Origin: an uncultured Eubacteriales bacterium
GTDB lineage: Bacteria; Bacillota; Clostridia; Oscillospirales; Acutalibacteraceae
Assembly (NCBI GenBank): GCA_934491515.1
Contig: CAKSTF010000026.1
Coordinates: forward strand, 1 to 8,180
Reading direction: 5' to 3'
Length of the DNA stretch: 8,180 nt
A program made the position numbers and the translations under genes. Shown piece by piece: positions 1 to 6,721 of this stretch. Position 1 is the first letter of the stretch; each line of letters opens with the position of its first letter. The notes beneath the pieces are model-generated. The model saw nothing but the letters and a program-made list of their open reading frames with translations. It was not told the origin of the DNA and searched no databases.

Positions 1-61
1 GAATAAAGAAAATGAAGAAGATTATTTAACAGAGATTCAATTTCCTGTTAAGAAAAGATAA
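1..61 (+). CDS. C-terminal end of a GyrI-like domain protein (partial; possible MerR/AraC-type regulator)
   Basis: Only the last 19 complete codons and a TAA stop (59-61) are inside the window, read in the frame starting at base 2; the 5' part lies before base 1. The peptide ends ...YLTEIQFPVKKR. From memory, a tail of the form 'TEIQ(I/F)PVKK' is common at the C-terminus of GyrI-like (bacterial transcription-activator effector-binding) domains, either alone or after a MerR or AraC DNA-binding domain. The reading frame runs straight into a good plus-strand terminator at 77-113, which supports it being a real gene end. The family assignment rests on a very short match and is tentative. This is the only plus-strand gene seen and it converges on the small membrane protein gene. 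Confidence 0.45.
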   Translation, partial: NKENEEDYLTEIQFPVKKR

Positions 62-76
62 ATACAAATTACAATT

Positions 77-113
77 AAAAAAGCACTTAAGTTCTATGCT
101 TAGGTGCTTTTTT
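77..113 (+). terminator. Rho-independent terminator between converging genes
   Basis: Bases 77-91 pair with 99-113 around a 7-base loop. The core GCACTTAAG (83-91) pairs with CTTAGGTGC (99-107) through eight Watson-Crick pairs and one U-G wobble (87/103), flanked by an A-run and a T-run (108-114). In the plus direction the stem is complete and followed by U residues, and it lies 15 bases after the stop of the plus-strand gene. In the minus direction the wobble becomes an A-C mismatch, so it should work less well, but it directly follows the stop of the minus-strand gene (116-118). It probably serves both genes. Confidence 0.85.
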
Positions 114-115
114 TG

Positions 116-439
116 TTATTTATTAGTTGTTTTAAAAATAAGCGTTCCTGTTAATAAGCCGATAACGGAATCTATAAAATACCAAATCGTATGAATTAAA
201 GCAGAATCGTTATAGAAAATAAACACTGATGGTATAAATAATATCGATACAATTAACGGATAGAAATATTTCAACTTGTTTTTTGACACAACAGCAATCA
301 GTACCGATAATATAAAAGTTGATATTATAATCAGTAATATCATTCCGATTGCATTTGATAACCCCGAAAACAAAGGTAAAATATAAAACGTAAACAATTG
401 TATTAACAGTACTATAATTTCAATTCGATATTTTTTCAT
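116..439 (-). CDS. Small hydrophobic membrane protein of unknown function (107 aa)
   Basis: I do not recognise a named family. The 107 residues are almost entirely hydrophobic, with four likely membrane helices at about 6-24, 30-51, 58-76 and 82-102. They are separated by short polar turns (SKNKLK at 52-57, NDS at 77-79), and the ends are basic (MKKYR, KTTNK). The start is supported by GGAG (447-450), 7 bases before the ATG. The stop abuts the terminator at 77-113. Composition is strikingly AT-rich: I counted about 26% GC over 121-420, while lines inside the operon run about 42-55%. That suggests a different origin or weak selection. csaA ends 27 bases upstream on the same strand with no obvious terminator between, so read-through from csaA is possible. 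Coding status is well supported by the RBS, length and coherent helix pattern; the function is unknown. Confidence 0.75.
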   Translation of the reverse strand: MKKYRIEIIVLLIQLFTFYILPLFSGLSNAIGMILLIIISTFILSVLIAVVSKNKLKYFYPLIVSILFIPSVFIFYNDSALIHTIWYFIDSVIGLLTGTLIFKTTNK

Positions 440-466
440 TTTTCTTCTCCGAAAAATTTTTGCTTA

Positions 467-796
467 TCAACCTAATTTATCCCCGTTTTCTACCGGCTTA
501 TCGGGTGTTATCAAAACAACACCCTGTTTGCTGTATGTTCCGAGAACCAATACTTCCGACATAAAATCGGCTATTTGCCTTGGAGGAAAGTTAACAACCG
601 CAAGCACCTGCTTGCCGAATAGATCTTCCGCCTTATAAACCTGCGTTATCTGCGCCGAAGATTTTTTAATACCGATTTCGCTGCCGAAGTCGATTACAAT
701 TTGATATGCGGGCTTTTTTGCTTTTTTAAATTCTTTTGCCTCAAGTATTGTTCCGGCACGTATGTCCAGTTTCATAAAATCGTCAAATGTTGCCAT
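467..796 (-). CDS. csaA: CsaA, tRNA-binding-domain (OB-fold) chaperone-like protein
   Basis: A 109-residue protein, the usual full length for CsaA, consisting of a single EMAPII/Trbp111-type OB fold. It matches Bacillus subtilis CsaA as I remember it along the whole length: KLDIRAGTI (9-17), IDFGSEIGIKKSSAQIT (35-51) and VVNFPPRQIADFMSEVLVLG (67-86), with the terminal NGDKLG. CsaA is a cytosolic homodimer. In Bacillus it has been reported to bind SecA and unfolded precursor proteins and to help export; the fold also relates it to structure-specific tRNA binders and to the C-terminal domain of some methionyl-tRNA synthetases. The true substrate here cannot be told from sequence. The start ATG is preceded by a weak GGGA (803-806, 6 bases) or AGGAAG (809-814, 12 bases). 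It sits on the same strand as the Clp unfoldase gene but behind a hairpin (819-850), so expression may depend on read-through. Confidence 0.93.
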   Translation of the reverse strand: MATFDDFMKLDIRAGTILEAKEFKKAKKPAYQIVIDFGSEIGIKKSSAQITQVYKAEDLFGKQVLAVVNFPPRQIADFMSEVLVLGTYSKQGVVLITPDKPVENGDKLG

Positions 797-818
797 TTGT
801 TATCCCATCTTCCTAATC

Positions 819-850
819 ATAAAGCCTTACTTTTTACAGTAAGGCTTTAT
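819..850 (-). terminator. Perfect 12-bp hairpin after the Clp unfoldase gene
   Basis: ATAAAGCCTTAC (819-830) pairs without mismatch with GTAAGGCTTTAT (839-850) around an 8-base loop. On the minus strand it begins 5 bases after the unfoldase stop codon and ends in TTTAT, most of the T-run being part of the stem. That makes it a plausible but not ideal intrinsic terminator. It ends 22 bases before the csaA start, leaving little room for a separate csaA promoter, and I see no convincing -35/-10 pair nearby. It may therefore be a partial terminator, an mRNA 3'-end stabiliser, or both. Confidence 0.7.
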
Positions 851-855
851 TAAAA

Positions 856-3126
856 TTATTTAATAACAATTTCGCCGTTTTCGGCTGTAACGGAAATATT
901 TTTGGCAGTTCCCTCAATAACCGTGTCTACAACCTTATCTTCGATGTTTCTGCGGATAATATTACGCAGTTCTCTGGCGCCGGTTTTGGTATTTTCGCAT
1001 TTTGCGGCAATAGCATTGCATGCGGCTGTATCAAAGTTAAATTCAATATTCTTTTCAAGAAGCGCTGCTTTCAGTTCGTCAAGCATAATCGCGGCAATTT
1101 TTGAAAGTGACTCTTCCGACAGCGGACTGAACACAACAATTTCGTCAACACGGGATATAAATTCGGGGCGCAAAAATTCGCGCAGCGCTTTAAGCGCTTT
1201 GTCCCGCGCGCCTTCTGCTCTTGTTTTGCCGAATCCAAGAAGGTTTTCCGTATGTTCGCTCCCTGCGTTGGATGTCATAACAATGATTGTGTTTTCAAAA
1301 TTTACAACCCTGCCCTGCGCGTCGCTTATACGGCCGTCGTCAAGTATCTGCAAAAGCACGTTAAGAACGTCGGGATGCGCTTTTTCAATTTCGTCCAGAA
1401 GAATCACGGAATAAGGCTTTCTTCTTACCTTTTCGGTAAGCTGACCGGCCTCATCATAACCTACATATCCGGGAGGCGCGCCGATAAGCCTTGATACGGA
1501 ATGTTTTTCCATAAATTCTGACATATCAAGCCTTATATATGTTTCGGGCGTATCAAAAAGTTCTTCGGACAAAACCTTTACAAGTTGAGTTTTCCCTACG
1601 CCGGTAGGACCTACGAATATAAAGGACGCAGGCCTGTGCAGCGCGCCGGTCTTTACCCTTGAACGCTTAACGGCCGCCGCAACAAGATGAGTTGCCTCGT
1701 TTTGACCGATAATTTTCTTGTTCAGGCGCTCTTCAAGACCGGAAAGTTTTGAAAGTTCGCTTTCTTCCACCTTTGAAGCCGGAATACCCGTCCAGAGTTC
1801 TATTACTTTGGCAAGTTCGGACTCCGTTACGGTATTGTCTGCAGCCGCAGCGCAAAGTTCTTCGGTTTTTGCCTTATATTTTTCAATATCCGCTTTAACC
1901 ATAGCCTGTTTTTCATAATCCGGATTTTCAACATCAGCGTTCAACTCTTCAAGTCGGCGTGACAAATCGGAAATCTTTTTGTTGTTAAGATACAATTCGT
2001 CAATAGACTTGTTCTGCAGGCTGGCGCAGGCACAGGCCTCGTCAAGCAGGTCAATTGCCTTATCGGGCAGAAAACGGTCTGTAACATACCTTTCCGAAAG
2101 AACTACCGCCTTTTCGATGATAGAATCGGGAATTTTTACGGTATGATAGCCCTCGTAATAAGATTTAATGCCTTTAAGAACCTGAACGGTTTCTTCAACC
2201 GACGGTTCTTCCACCGTGATAGGCTGAAAACGGCGCTCTAATGCAGCGTCTTTTTCAATGTATTTACGGTATTCTTTAAATGTTGTTGCGCCTATAACCT
2301 GTATTTCACCGCGCGAGAGTGCGGGTTTAAGAATATTCGCCGCATTCATCGAGCCTTCTGTTGAGTCGCCGGCGCCTACAAGGTTGTGAATTTCATCAAT
2401 GAACAAAATAACGTTTCCGGCGCTTTTTACCTCTTCTATAAGCCCCTTTACGCGGCTTTCAAACTGACCGCGAAACTGCGTTCCCGCAACAAGGCTTGTA
2501 AGGTCAAGCAGGTAGATCTGTTTGTCCAAAAGTCTTGCAGGCGCAGTGCCGTTTGCAATTTTTATTGCAAGACCCTCGACAATAGCGGTTTTCCCGACAC
2601 CCGGCTCGCCTATAAAGCAGGGGTTGTTTTTTGAGCGCCTTGAAAGTATCTGCACCGTGCGGTAAAGTTCTTTGTCTCTGCCGATAACGGCGTCTAATTT
2701 TCCTTCTTTGGCGCGTGCGGTCAAGTTGGTGCAATATTGATCAAGAAAACGGCTTTTTTTCTTTGATTCACCGCTTTTTTTCTTATCGGCGGATTGTTTT
2801 TCGCCTGCATCGGCAGAAGAGCCCTGCAGGTTGCCGAAAAGGTTCTTAATAAACGGAATAGCCGGCGCGGTGCCTAAATCAAAAGTTGCGTCATTCATAT
2901 CAGCGTCGCTCAGTTCATCCGAATCAGGCATAAACTCCATAAGCTGTTCGCTCATCTGCTCAATATCGTCATCGGAAATATTCATGCTTTTCAGCATATC
3001 GTCAACCGGTTTTAAACCCAGTTCTTTTGCACACACAAGGCAAAGTCCCTCTGTTTTCGAAGGGTCTATCGGATTTGACATAAATACCACTGCCGGCCTT
3101 TTTTTACATTTGGAACACAATTGCAT
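856..3126 (-). CDS. ClpE/ClpC-type ATP-dependent protease ATP-binding subunit with N-terminal zinc finger
   Basis: A 756-residue HSP100 unfoldase with two AAA+ domains. The N-terminus has CxxC-x21-CxxC (Cys4, 7, 29, 32), a zinc-finger module like that of ClpE and McsA, in place of the double-repeat Clp N-domain of ClpA/ClpC. A low-complexity linker follows, acidic at about 66-80 and Lys/Ser-rich at 108-125. AAA1 has Walker A GEPGVGKT (173-180), Walker B ending DE (244-245), pore loop AGTQFRG (214-220) and arginine fingers RR (298-299). A short coiled coil with a UVR-like stretch (about 378-425) separates it from AAA2, which has Walker A GPTGVGKT (506-513), Walker B ending DE (578-579), pore loop GYVG (553-556), arginine finger R659 and sensor-2 GAR (716-718). 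LGF at 630-632 fits the ClpP-docking loop, so it probably unfolds substrates for ClpP in the cytosol; ClpB lacks this loop. Both ATPase sites look intact. AGGAG (3134-3138) lies 7 bases before the ATG. It is last in the operon, 28 bases after cvpA. I see no CtsR- or CIRCE-type operator in front. It is closer to ClpE in architecture, but the family name is not certain. Confidence 0.93.
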   Translation of the reverse strand: MQLCSKCKKRPAVVFMSNPIDPSKTEGLCLVCAKELGLKPVDDMLKSMNISDDDIEQMSEQLMEFMPDSDELSDADMNDATFDLGTAPAIPFIKNLFGNLQGSSADAGEKQSADKKKSGESKKKSRFLDQYCTNLTARAKEGKLDAVIGRDKELYRTVQILSRRSKNNPCFIGEPGVGKTAIVEGLAIKIANGTAPARLLDKQIYLLDLTSLVAGTQFRGQFESRVKGLIEEVKSAGNVILFIDEIHNLVGAGDSTEGSMNAANILKPALSRGEIQVIGATTFKEYRKYIEKDAALERRFQPITVEEPSVEETVQVLKGIKSYYEGYHTVKIPDSIIEKAVVLSERYVTDRFLPDKAIDLLDEACACASLQNKSIDELYLNNKKISDLSRRLEELNADVENPDYEKQAMVKADIEKYKAKTEELCAAAADNTVTESELAKVIELWTGIPASKVEESELSKLSGLEERLNKKIIGQNEATHLVAAAVKRSRVKTGALHRPASFIFVGPTGVGKTQLVKVLSEELFDTPETYIRLDMSEFMEKHSVSRLIGAPPGYVGYDEAGQLTEKVRRKPYSVILLDEIEKAHPDVLNVLLQILDDGRISDAQGRVVNFENTIIVMTSNAGSEHTENLLGFGKTRAEGARDKALKALREFLRPEFISRVDEIVVFSPLSEESLSKIAAIMLDELKAALLEKNIEFNFDTAACNAIAAKCENTKTGARELRNIIRRNIEDKVVDTVIEGTAKNISVTAENGEIVIK

Positions 3127-3133
3127 TTTAAAA

Positions 3134-3138
3134 CTCCT
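3134..3138 (-). promoter_or_regulatory. Ribosome binding site of the Clp unfoldase gene
   Basis: AGGAG on the minus strand, 7 bases before the ATG. It fixes the start just ahead of the cysteine pair (MQLCSKC), so the zinc finger is part of the protein and not an artefact of an extended reading frame. Confidence 0.8.
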
Positions 3139-3154
3139 AAAGAAAAGAAACTTA

Positions 3155-3847
3155 TTATTTTACAAACGGTGAAAGTCTGTAAATATATTTAAAAATATAT
3201 GATTTTTGAATAGCGGCTGGTGTGAAAACCAAAAATCCGTTTTTCGTAACGGTAATTATAAGACTGATAACTATACAAAGCACAAATACTATCAGCAGGC
3301 CCTTTGCAATGCCGAGCGCACCGCCCAAAAATCGATTAAGCGTGCCGATAATACTGAAGGAAAATAGTTTGTTTATAACCTTTGCCAAAAACCTTACAAG
3401 AAAAAGCAGAATTAAAACAGCCACTGTTGTAACAAACATTGAAATCAGTTTTGTAATAATCGGTTTCGCAACGGCATTTGCCGCGGTTTGCGCAACCTCT
3501 CCTGCGTTTTCCGCAGTACCTGAAATCTTTATCTGAAGTGTGTTTTTATCAATCCCGAAACTTTCGGCACTGTCGGTCACAATTTTGGGGAAAGAAAGCC
3601 AAATGCTGTCGGCAGCGTTTTCGGTTGCGGATTCGGCGGCTGTCTGCGCTGATCTTACAATTGAGGGTTCAACCGATTTCTTATAAATAAACTCGGCAAT
3701 CGGCGCAGAAAGCGCAACGGCAAGATAAATTGCGGCAATGCTGCCGGCAACTTCGATAAGCGTTCGCATAAATCCGCGCCGTGCAGAAAAATACACAGCA
3801 AGAAGTATAACCGCGATAAGCAAAAGGTCAAGTATTATTCCGTTCAT
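3155..3847 (-). CDS. CvpA family membrane protein
   Basis: A 230-residue integral membrane protein with four probable helices at about 3-20, 28-48, 133-153 and 174-200. CvpA hallmarks are the N-terminal hydrophobic segment followed by ARRGF (22-26) and the NRFLGGALGIAKGLL segment (171-185). The family is named after the Escherichia coli protein needed for colicin V production; in Firmicutes its biochemical role is not established. Between helices 2 and 3 lies a long Ala/Ser/Glu-rich loop (about 49-132), so the protein is longer than the roughly 160-residue E. coli form. With an even helix count to that point the loop should share the N-terminus's side of the membrane, but orientation is not shown by sequence. 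The frame is open upstream for 32 more codons (to 3943), but these overlap the preceding gene and have no RBS. The ATG at 3847 has AAGGAG 6 bases ahead and is preferred. The upstream gene ends 10 bases before, which suggests coupled translation. Confidence 0.85.
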   Translation of the reverse strand: MNGIILDLLLIAVILLAVYFSARRGFMRTLIEVAGSIAAIYLAVALSAPIAEFIYKKSVEPSIVRSAQTAAESATENAADSIWLSFPKIVTDSAESFGIDKNTLQIKISGTAENAGEVAQTAANAVAKPIITKLISMFVTTVAVLILLFLVRFLAKVINKLFSFSIIGTLNRFLGGALGIAKGLLIVFVLCIVISLIITVTKNGFLVFTPAAIQKSYIFKYIYRLSPFVK

Positions 3848-3853
3848 AAAACG

Positions 3854-3859
3854 CTCCTT
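3854..3859 (-). promoter_or_regulatory. Ribosome binding site deciding the cvpA start
   Basis: AAGGAG, 6 bases before the ATG at 3847. It overlaps the TAA stop of the preceding DUF5711-like gene (TAAGGAG). It selects the 230-residue start over the in-frame upstream ATG at 3943 and suggests translational coupling. Confidence 0.85.
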
Positions 3860-5153
3860 ATTTAACGGCTGCCTCTTTAATTTCGCCGTCGGATACAAGG
3901 GCCGCAGATTCCGCGCCCGTAACTGCAAACCGTTCGGAACCATAGTCGCAGTCGCCGCTTTTAATCAGTTCGCCCTTTTTGTTGTAAATGGAAAGTTTTG
4001 TATCGCTTATAAAATAAACCCTGCCGCCGGAGGTTTCCATATCGGTAACGGTGCCTTTATAAGCGAATTCCGAAATCTTTTTGCCCGAAGCAGAAAGATA
4101 AATAACGGTATTATCGCTTTTATCGCTTTCGCGGTTAAATGCAAGCACCGTCGTGTTTCCCGAAATACGATACATATTAAGGGTTTTGTCCTTAACGATA
4201 AAATTGCTGCGTTCGTATTTGCGCCAAGTAAAGAAAGAATATCCGCTGCTGCAGGCAGCGCCTACGCCTTTGGTGTTAGAACGCAGCGACAAAATAATAT
4301 CTTCACCGAAATCGGCTGTGTACAGCGGATCGGCGGAGTTAAAGCCAAAAACTTCAAGTTTTGTTGTGAACTGCCCCGAAGAAACATTTAAAAGCGAAAG
4401 CGCAATTTTTTTGCCGTCAGGCGATACAGCGGCATTGTTTACTATATCCTTTGCAGAGTTCCATGTGTAAACGTTCTTTCCGCTTTTTGAATAAACGTAC
4501 ACTGTAGAAGTATATTCGCCGCCGGTTACGGAAATTGCAAAACTTCCGTTTCTCCCGATTGCAGCAGTTGTGATTTTATTTTTAACGGTGAGTGTTTTTT
4601 TTAGTCCTTTAAGATTATAAATGCTGACAGTATTTCCGCCCTGGTCAAATACAAGCGCGCGTGACTGCGAGACCGTCATAACAGGAGAAGAAAAACCGTG
4701 CGAATGTGAGAACAGTTCCTTACCGTTTGCGTTATAAGCATATATCGCAGAACTTGTAAGCACATAATAACCGTTGCCCTGCGCGGCAACGTCAATCGTC
4801 ATACTGTCCTCAAGTTTTATGGGATATTCTCCCCTGCCGAGTCCTGCAAGTATGTTTGCCGCAGTATCGGCAAGACCGCCGGGTAGAACGTATGACAGCA
4901 AAAGCATAATTCCCGAAACCATACGGAGTACAACGGCACTTTTTAACAATGCGTGTTTTTTACGGCGCCGTTCCGATTTGATTACCCTAAGCGGCCTTTC
5001 GCGCGTTTCGGTATCATTTTCCCCATATCGACCAACCGCCGTCATGATAATTTTATCCTGTGCCTCGGCTTCGGTTCTCGGTTCGTTTTTTTGGGGCTTG
5101 ATTTTCTGTCGATGAAATTTTTTATGTACCTTGCGGCGTTTGTATTCTGACAT
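3858..5153 (-). CDS. DUF5711-like membrane-anchored beta-propeller protein
   Basis: A 431-residue protein of unknown function that resembles the DUF5711 family of Clostridia; I assign this by recollection of architecture and context. Residues 1-71 are strongly basic and probably cytoplasmic (KRRKVHKKFHRQKIK at 5-19, ERRRKKH at 61-67). One membrane helix at about 72-90 follows. The rest (about 110-431) is a series of beta-strand repeats of the kind 'YVLTSSAIYAYNANGKELF', 'VSIYNLKGLKKTL', 'VYVYSKSGKNVYTW', 'VIYLSASGKKISEF' and 'LSIYNKKGELIKS', as in PQQ/WD-like beta propellers. AAVSPDGKKIAL (241-252) is typical of such blades. The positive-inside rule puts the propeller outside the cell. No catalytic motif is seen, so a binding or scaffold role is a guess. 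The start lies 8 bases after the truA stop, with a weak GGTAGG (5161-5166) 7 bases ahead. It sits between truA and cvpA in the operon. Confidence 0.75.
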   Translation of the reverse strand: MSEYKRRKVHKKFHRQKIKPQKNEPRTEAEAQDKIIMTAVGRYGENDTETRERPLRVIKSERRRKKHALLKSAVVLRMVSGIMLLLSYVLPGGLADTAANILAGLGRGEYPIKLEDSMTIDVAAQGNGYYVLTSSAIYAYNANGKELFSHSHGFSSPVMTVSQSRALVFDQGGNTVSIYNLKGLKKTLTVKNKITTAAIGRNGSFAISVTGGEYTSTVYVYSKSGKNVYTWNSAKDIVNNAAVSPDGKKIALSLLNVSSGQFTTKLEVFGFNSADPLYTADFGEDIILSLRSNTKGVGAACSSGYSFFTWRKYERSNFIVKDKTLNMYRISGNTTVLAFNRESDKSDNTVIYLSASGKKISEFAYKGTVTDMETSGGRVYFISDTKLSIYNKKGELIKSGDCDYGSERFAVTGAESAALVSDGEIKEAAVK

Positions 5154-5161
5154 ATTTAAAC

Positions 5162-5899
5162 CTACCAGTTATAATAAACTTTACTTAAGAACAACGCCTT
5201 ACCGGGCAAAGTATCGCCGCCTGCGGCGCGTTCTTTTGTTACAAAAATATTGTCGGCACAGTCGGGATTTAACCTGCCGTATCCCACGGCAAGTGCGGTT
5301 CCGGCAATTATTCTTACCATATTATATAAAAATCCGTCTGCCGTAATTTCAAGCACCGTTATATTTCCTTCTGTATAAACTTTACAGTCGCTTACCGTAC
5401 GCACCGTATCCTCTACCGTGCGGCCGGAGGCGGAAAACCCGAAAAAATCATGTTTGCCCGTTATTTTGCGGCAAAACTCGTTCATTTTCCCGATGTCCGG
5501 AACGCTTTCGGTAAGAAGCGCGTAGCGCTCTAAAAAAGGGTCTTTTACACCGTGGTAAAAACAGTATTTATAGGTTTTTCCCATACAGTTGTAACGCGCA
5601 TGAAAATCAGGCGGCACTTCCCTGCAATCTTTCACCGCAATGTCATCGGGCAAAAGCGCATTGAGTCCTTTTAAGAAAGCAGTTTCTGGTAAAGATTCGC
5701 TGCAATCGGTATGAAAGCAGAATTCTTTTGCATGAACACCGGCGTCGGTACGGCTGCACCCGGTAACCGAGGAGTCGGCACCGGTTAATTTTACAAGCGC
5801 CTTTTGAACCGTCTCCTGCACGGTAACGCCGTTAGGCTGTACCTGCCAACCGTGATAAGCGGTGCCGTCGTATGAAATTGTAACAAGCATCCGCTTCAT
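5162..5899 (-). CDS. truA: tRNA pseudouridine(38-40) synthase TruA
   Basis: A 245-residue protein, the usual bacterial TruA length. TruA isomerises uridines 38, 39 and 40 in the anticodon arm of many tRNAs in the cytosol. The N-terminal half has SYDGTAYHGWQ (9-19) and the catalytic loop CSRTDAGVHA (48-57), with nucleophile Asp52 and the conserved Arg50. The FHAR (99-102) and GKTYKY (107-112) motifs follow, Tyr110 being the conserved active-site tyrosine. The C-terminal half has GFLYNMVR (189-196), including the conserved basic residue Arg196. All key residues are present. The chosen ATG has GGAGG (5906-5910) 6 bases ahead; a second in-frame ATG at codon 4 is less well placed. It follows ecfT by 12 bases, the usual Firmicutes order. 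The TAG stop lies within the likely RBS of the next gene. Confidence 0.97.
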   Translation of the reverse strand: MKRMLVTISYDGTAYHGWQVQPNGVTVQETVQKALVKLTGADSSVTGCSRTDAGVHAKEFCFHTDCSESLPETAFLKGLNALLPDDIAVKDCREVPPDFHARYNCMGKTYKYCFYHGVKDPFLERYALLTESVPDIGKMNEFCRKITGKHDFFGFSASGRTVEDTVRTVSDCKVYTEGNITVLEITADGFLYNMVRIIAGTALAVGYGRLNPDCADNIFVTKERAAGGDTLPGKALFLSKVYYNW

Positions 5900-5905
5900 A
5901 TATTT

Positions 5906-5910
5906 CCTCC
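5906..5910 (-). promoter_or_regulatory. Ribosome binding site of truA
   Basis: GGAGG, 6 bases before the truA ATG at 5899. It lies in the 12-base gap after the ecfT stop and selects the first of two nearby in-frame ATG codons. Confidence 0.8.
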
Positions 5911-5911
5911 G

Positions 5912-6721
5912 TTAAAACAGAATATTTAAGGTAATAACAAGTCCGCAAAACAGAACCGAAACGGCAGCGGCAGCAATATCACCCTTGCCGAACCTAAGAC
6001 GTTTCATTTTTACACGTCCCACGCCGCCGTTATAGCAGCGACATTCCATCGCCTCCGCAAGTTCGTATGCCCTCCTGACGGATGATATCAGCAAAGGCAC
6101 CAAAATCGGTATAAGCGCGCGTATGCGTTCTTTCAGTTTTCCGTTTTCAAGGTCTGCACCGCGTGCTTTTTGGGCGTTCATTATTTTTTCGGTTTCTTCA
6201 ACAAGTGTGGGTATAAACCTCAGGGCTATGGTCATCATCATGGCAAGAGTATGCACCACGGTGCCAAGTCCTATAAATTTAAGCGGTGAAAGCAAACTTT
6301 CAATTGCATCGGTCAAATCGTTCGGCGTTGTGGTGTATGTCAGAACCGAACTTATAAGGATTAACAGCATTATCCTGCCCGCCATAAAAGCCGCACGGGA
6401 AATACCGCCGGTAGTAACCGTGAGTTTCCACCACGAAAACAGCACCTCTCCGCCTGTGCCGTAAAATATGTTTATAACGGCCGTAAAAACTATTATAAGC
6501 CATACGGCCTTTATATTTTTAAGATACATTTTTATCGGCACGCGGGAAAGCGACAGCACCATAATTGTAAACGCAGCCGCCAGAAACAACGCGTACATAT
6601 TACCTGCAATAAAAAAGAAAACAACGGCAAGTATCAGTAACAAAAGCTTAGTGCGTGGGTCAAGGCGGTGCAGCACCGACCCCGAATCAAAATACTGACC
6701 GAAAGTAATATCTTTAAGCAT
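5912..6721 (-). CDS. ecfT: Energy-coupling factor transporter transmembrane protein EcfT
   Basis: A 269-residue membrane subunit that joins the two EcfA ATPases to interchangeable substrate-binding S proteins in ECF importers for vitamins and trace nutrients. The N-terminus MLKDITFGQYF...SVLHRLDPRTKL is typical of EcfT. Hydrophobic segments lie at about 24-39, 42-59, 72-88, 110-130, 151-171 and 245-267. The coupling-helix motifs that contact the ATPases are AQKARGAD (183-190), with the usual Ala-Arg-Gly, and AMECRCY (224-230), where the common Ala-Arg-Gly is replaced by Cys-Arg-Cys; the key Arg228 is kept. A GTG at 6730 would add three residues (MPT), but its nearest AAGG is only 2 bases away. 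The ATG at 6721 has GGCGG 8 bases ahead and gives the customary N-terminus, so I prefer it. It overlaps the end of ecfA2 by 8 bases. No S component is in the window, as expected for a shared (group II) module. Confidence 0.95.
   Translation of the reverse strand: MLKDITFGQYFDSGSVLHRLDPRTKLLLLILAVVFFFIAGNMYALFLAAAFTIMVLSLSRVPIKMYLKNIKAVWLIIVFTAVINIFYGTGGEVLFSWWKLTVTTGGISRAAFMAGRIMLLILISSVLTYTTTPNDLTDAIESLLSPLKFIGLGTVVHTLAMMMTIALRFIPTLVEETEKIMNAQKARGADLENGKLKERIRALIPILVPLLISSVRRAYELAEAMECRCYNGGVGRVKMKRLRFGKGDIAAAAVSVLFCGLVITLNILF

Noticed and set aside
451..466. AAAAATTTTT palindrome between csaA and the small membrane gene as a terminator
   Set aside because: Only five A-T pairs with no loop and no GC core; too weak to act as a terminator.
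902..1414. Plus-strand open frame of 170 codons
   Set aside because: Entirely antisense to the conserved AAA2 domain of the unfoldase; Ser/Leu/Arg-rich low-quality protein typical of an antisense shadow.
3127..3154. Possible CtsR or CIRCE heat-shock operator before the unfoldase gene
   Set aside because: The 28-base gap contains only the RBS and A-rich sequence; no tandem heptad or inverted repeat of those types is present.
3848..3943. Upstream extension of cvpA by 32 codons
   Set aside because: These codons overlap the end of the preceding gene, encode a non-membrane basic stretch not typical of CvpA, and lack an RBS, while the ATG at 3847 has AAGGAG at 6 bases.
3738..4391. Plus-strand open frame of 217 codons
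   Set aside because: It lies opposite the DUF5711-like and cvpA genes across their junction, has no family resemblance or RBS that I can see, and is explained as a shadow of GC-biased codons on the other strand.
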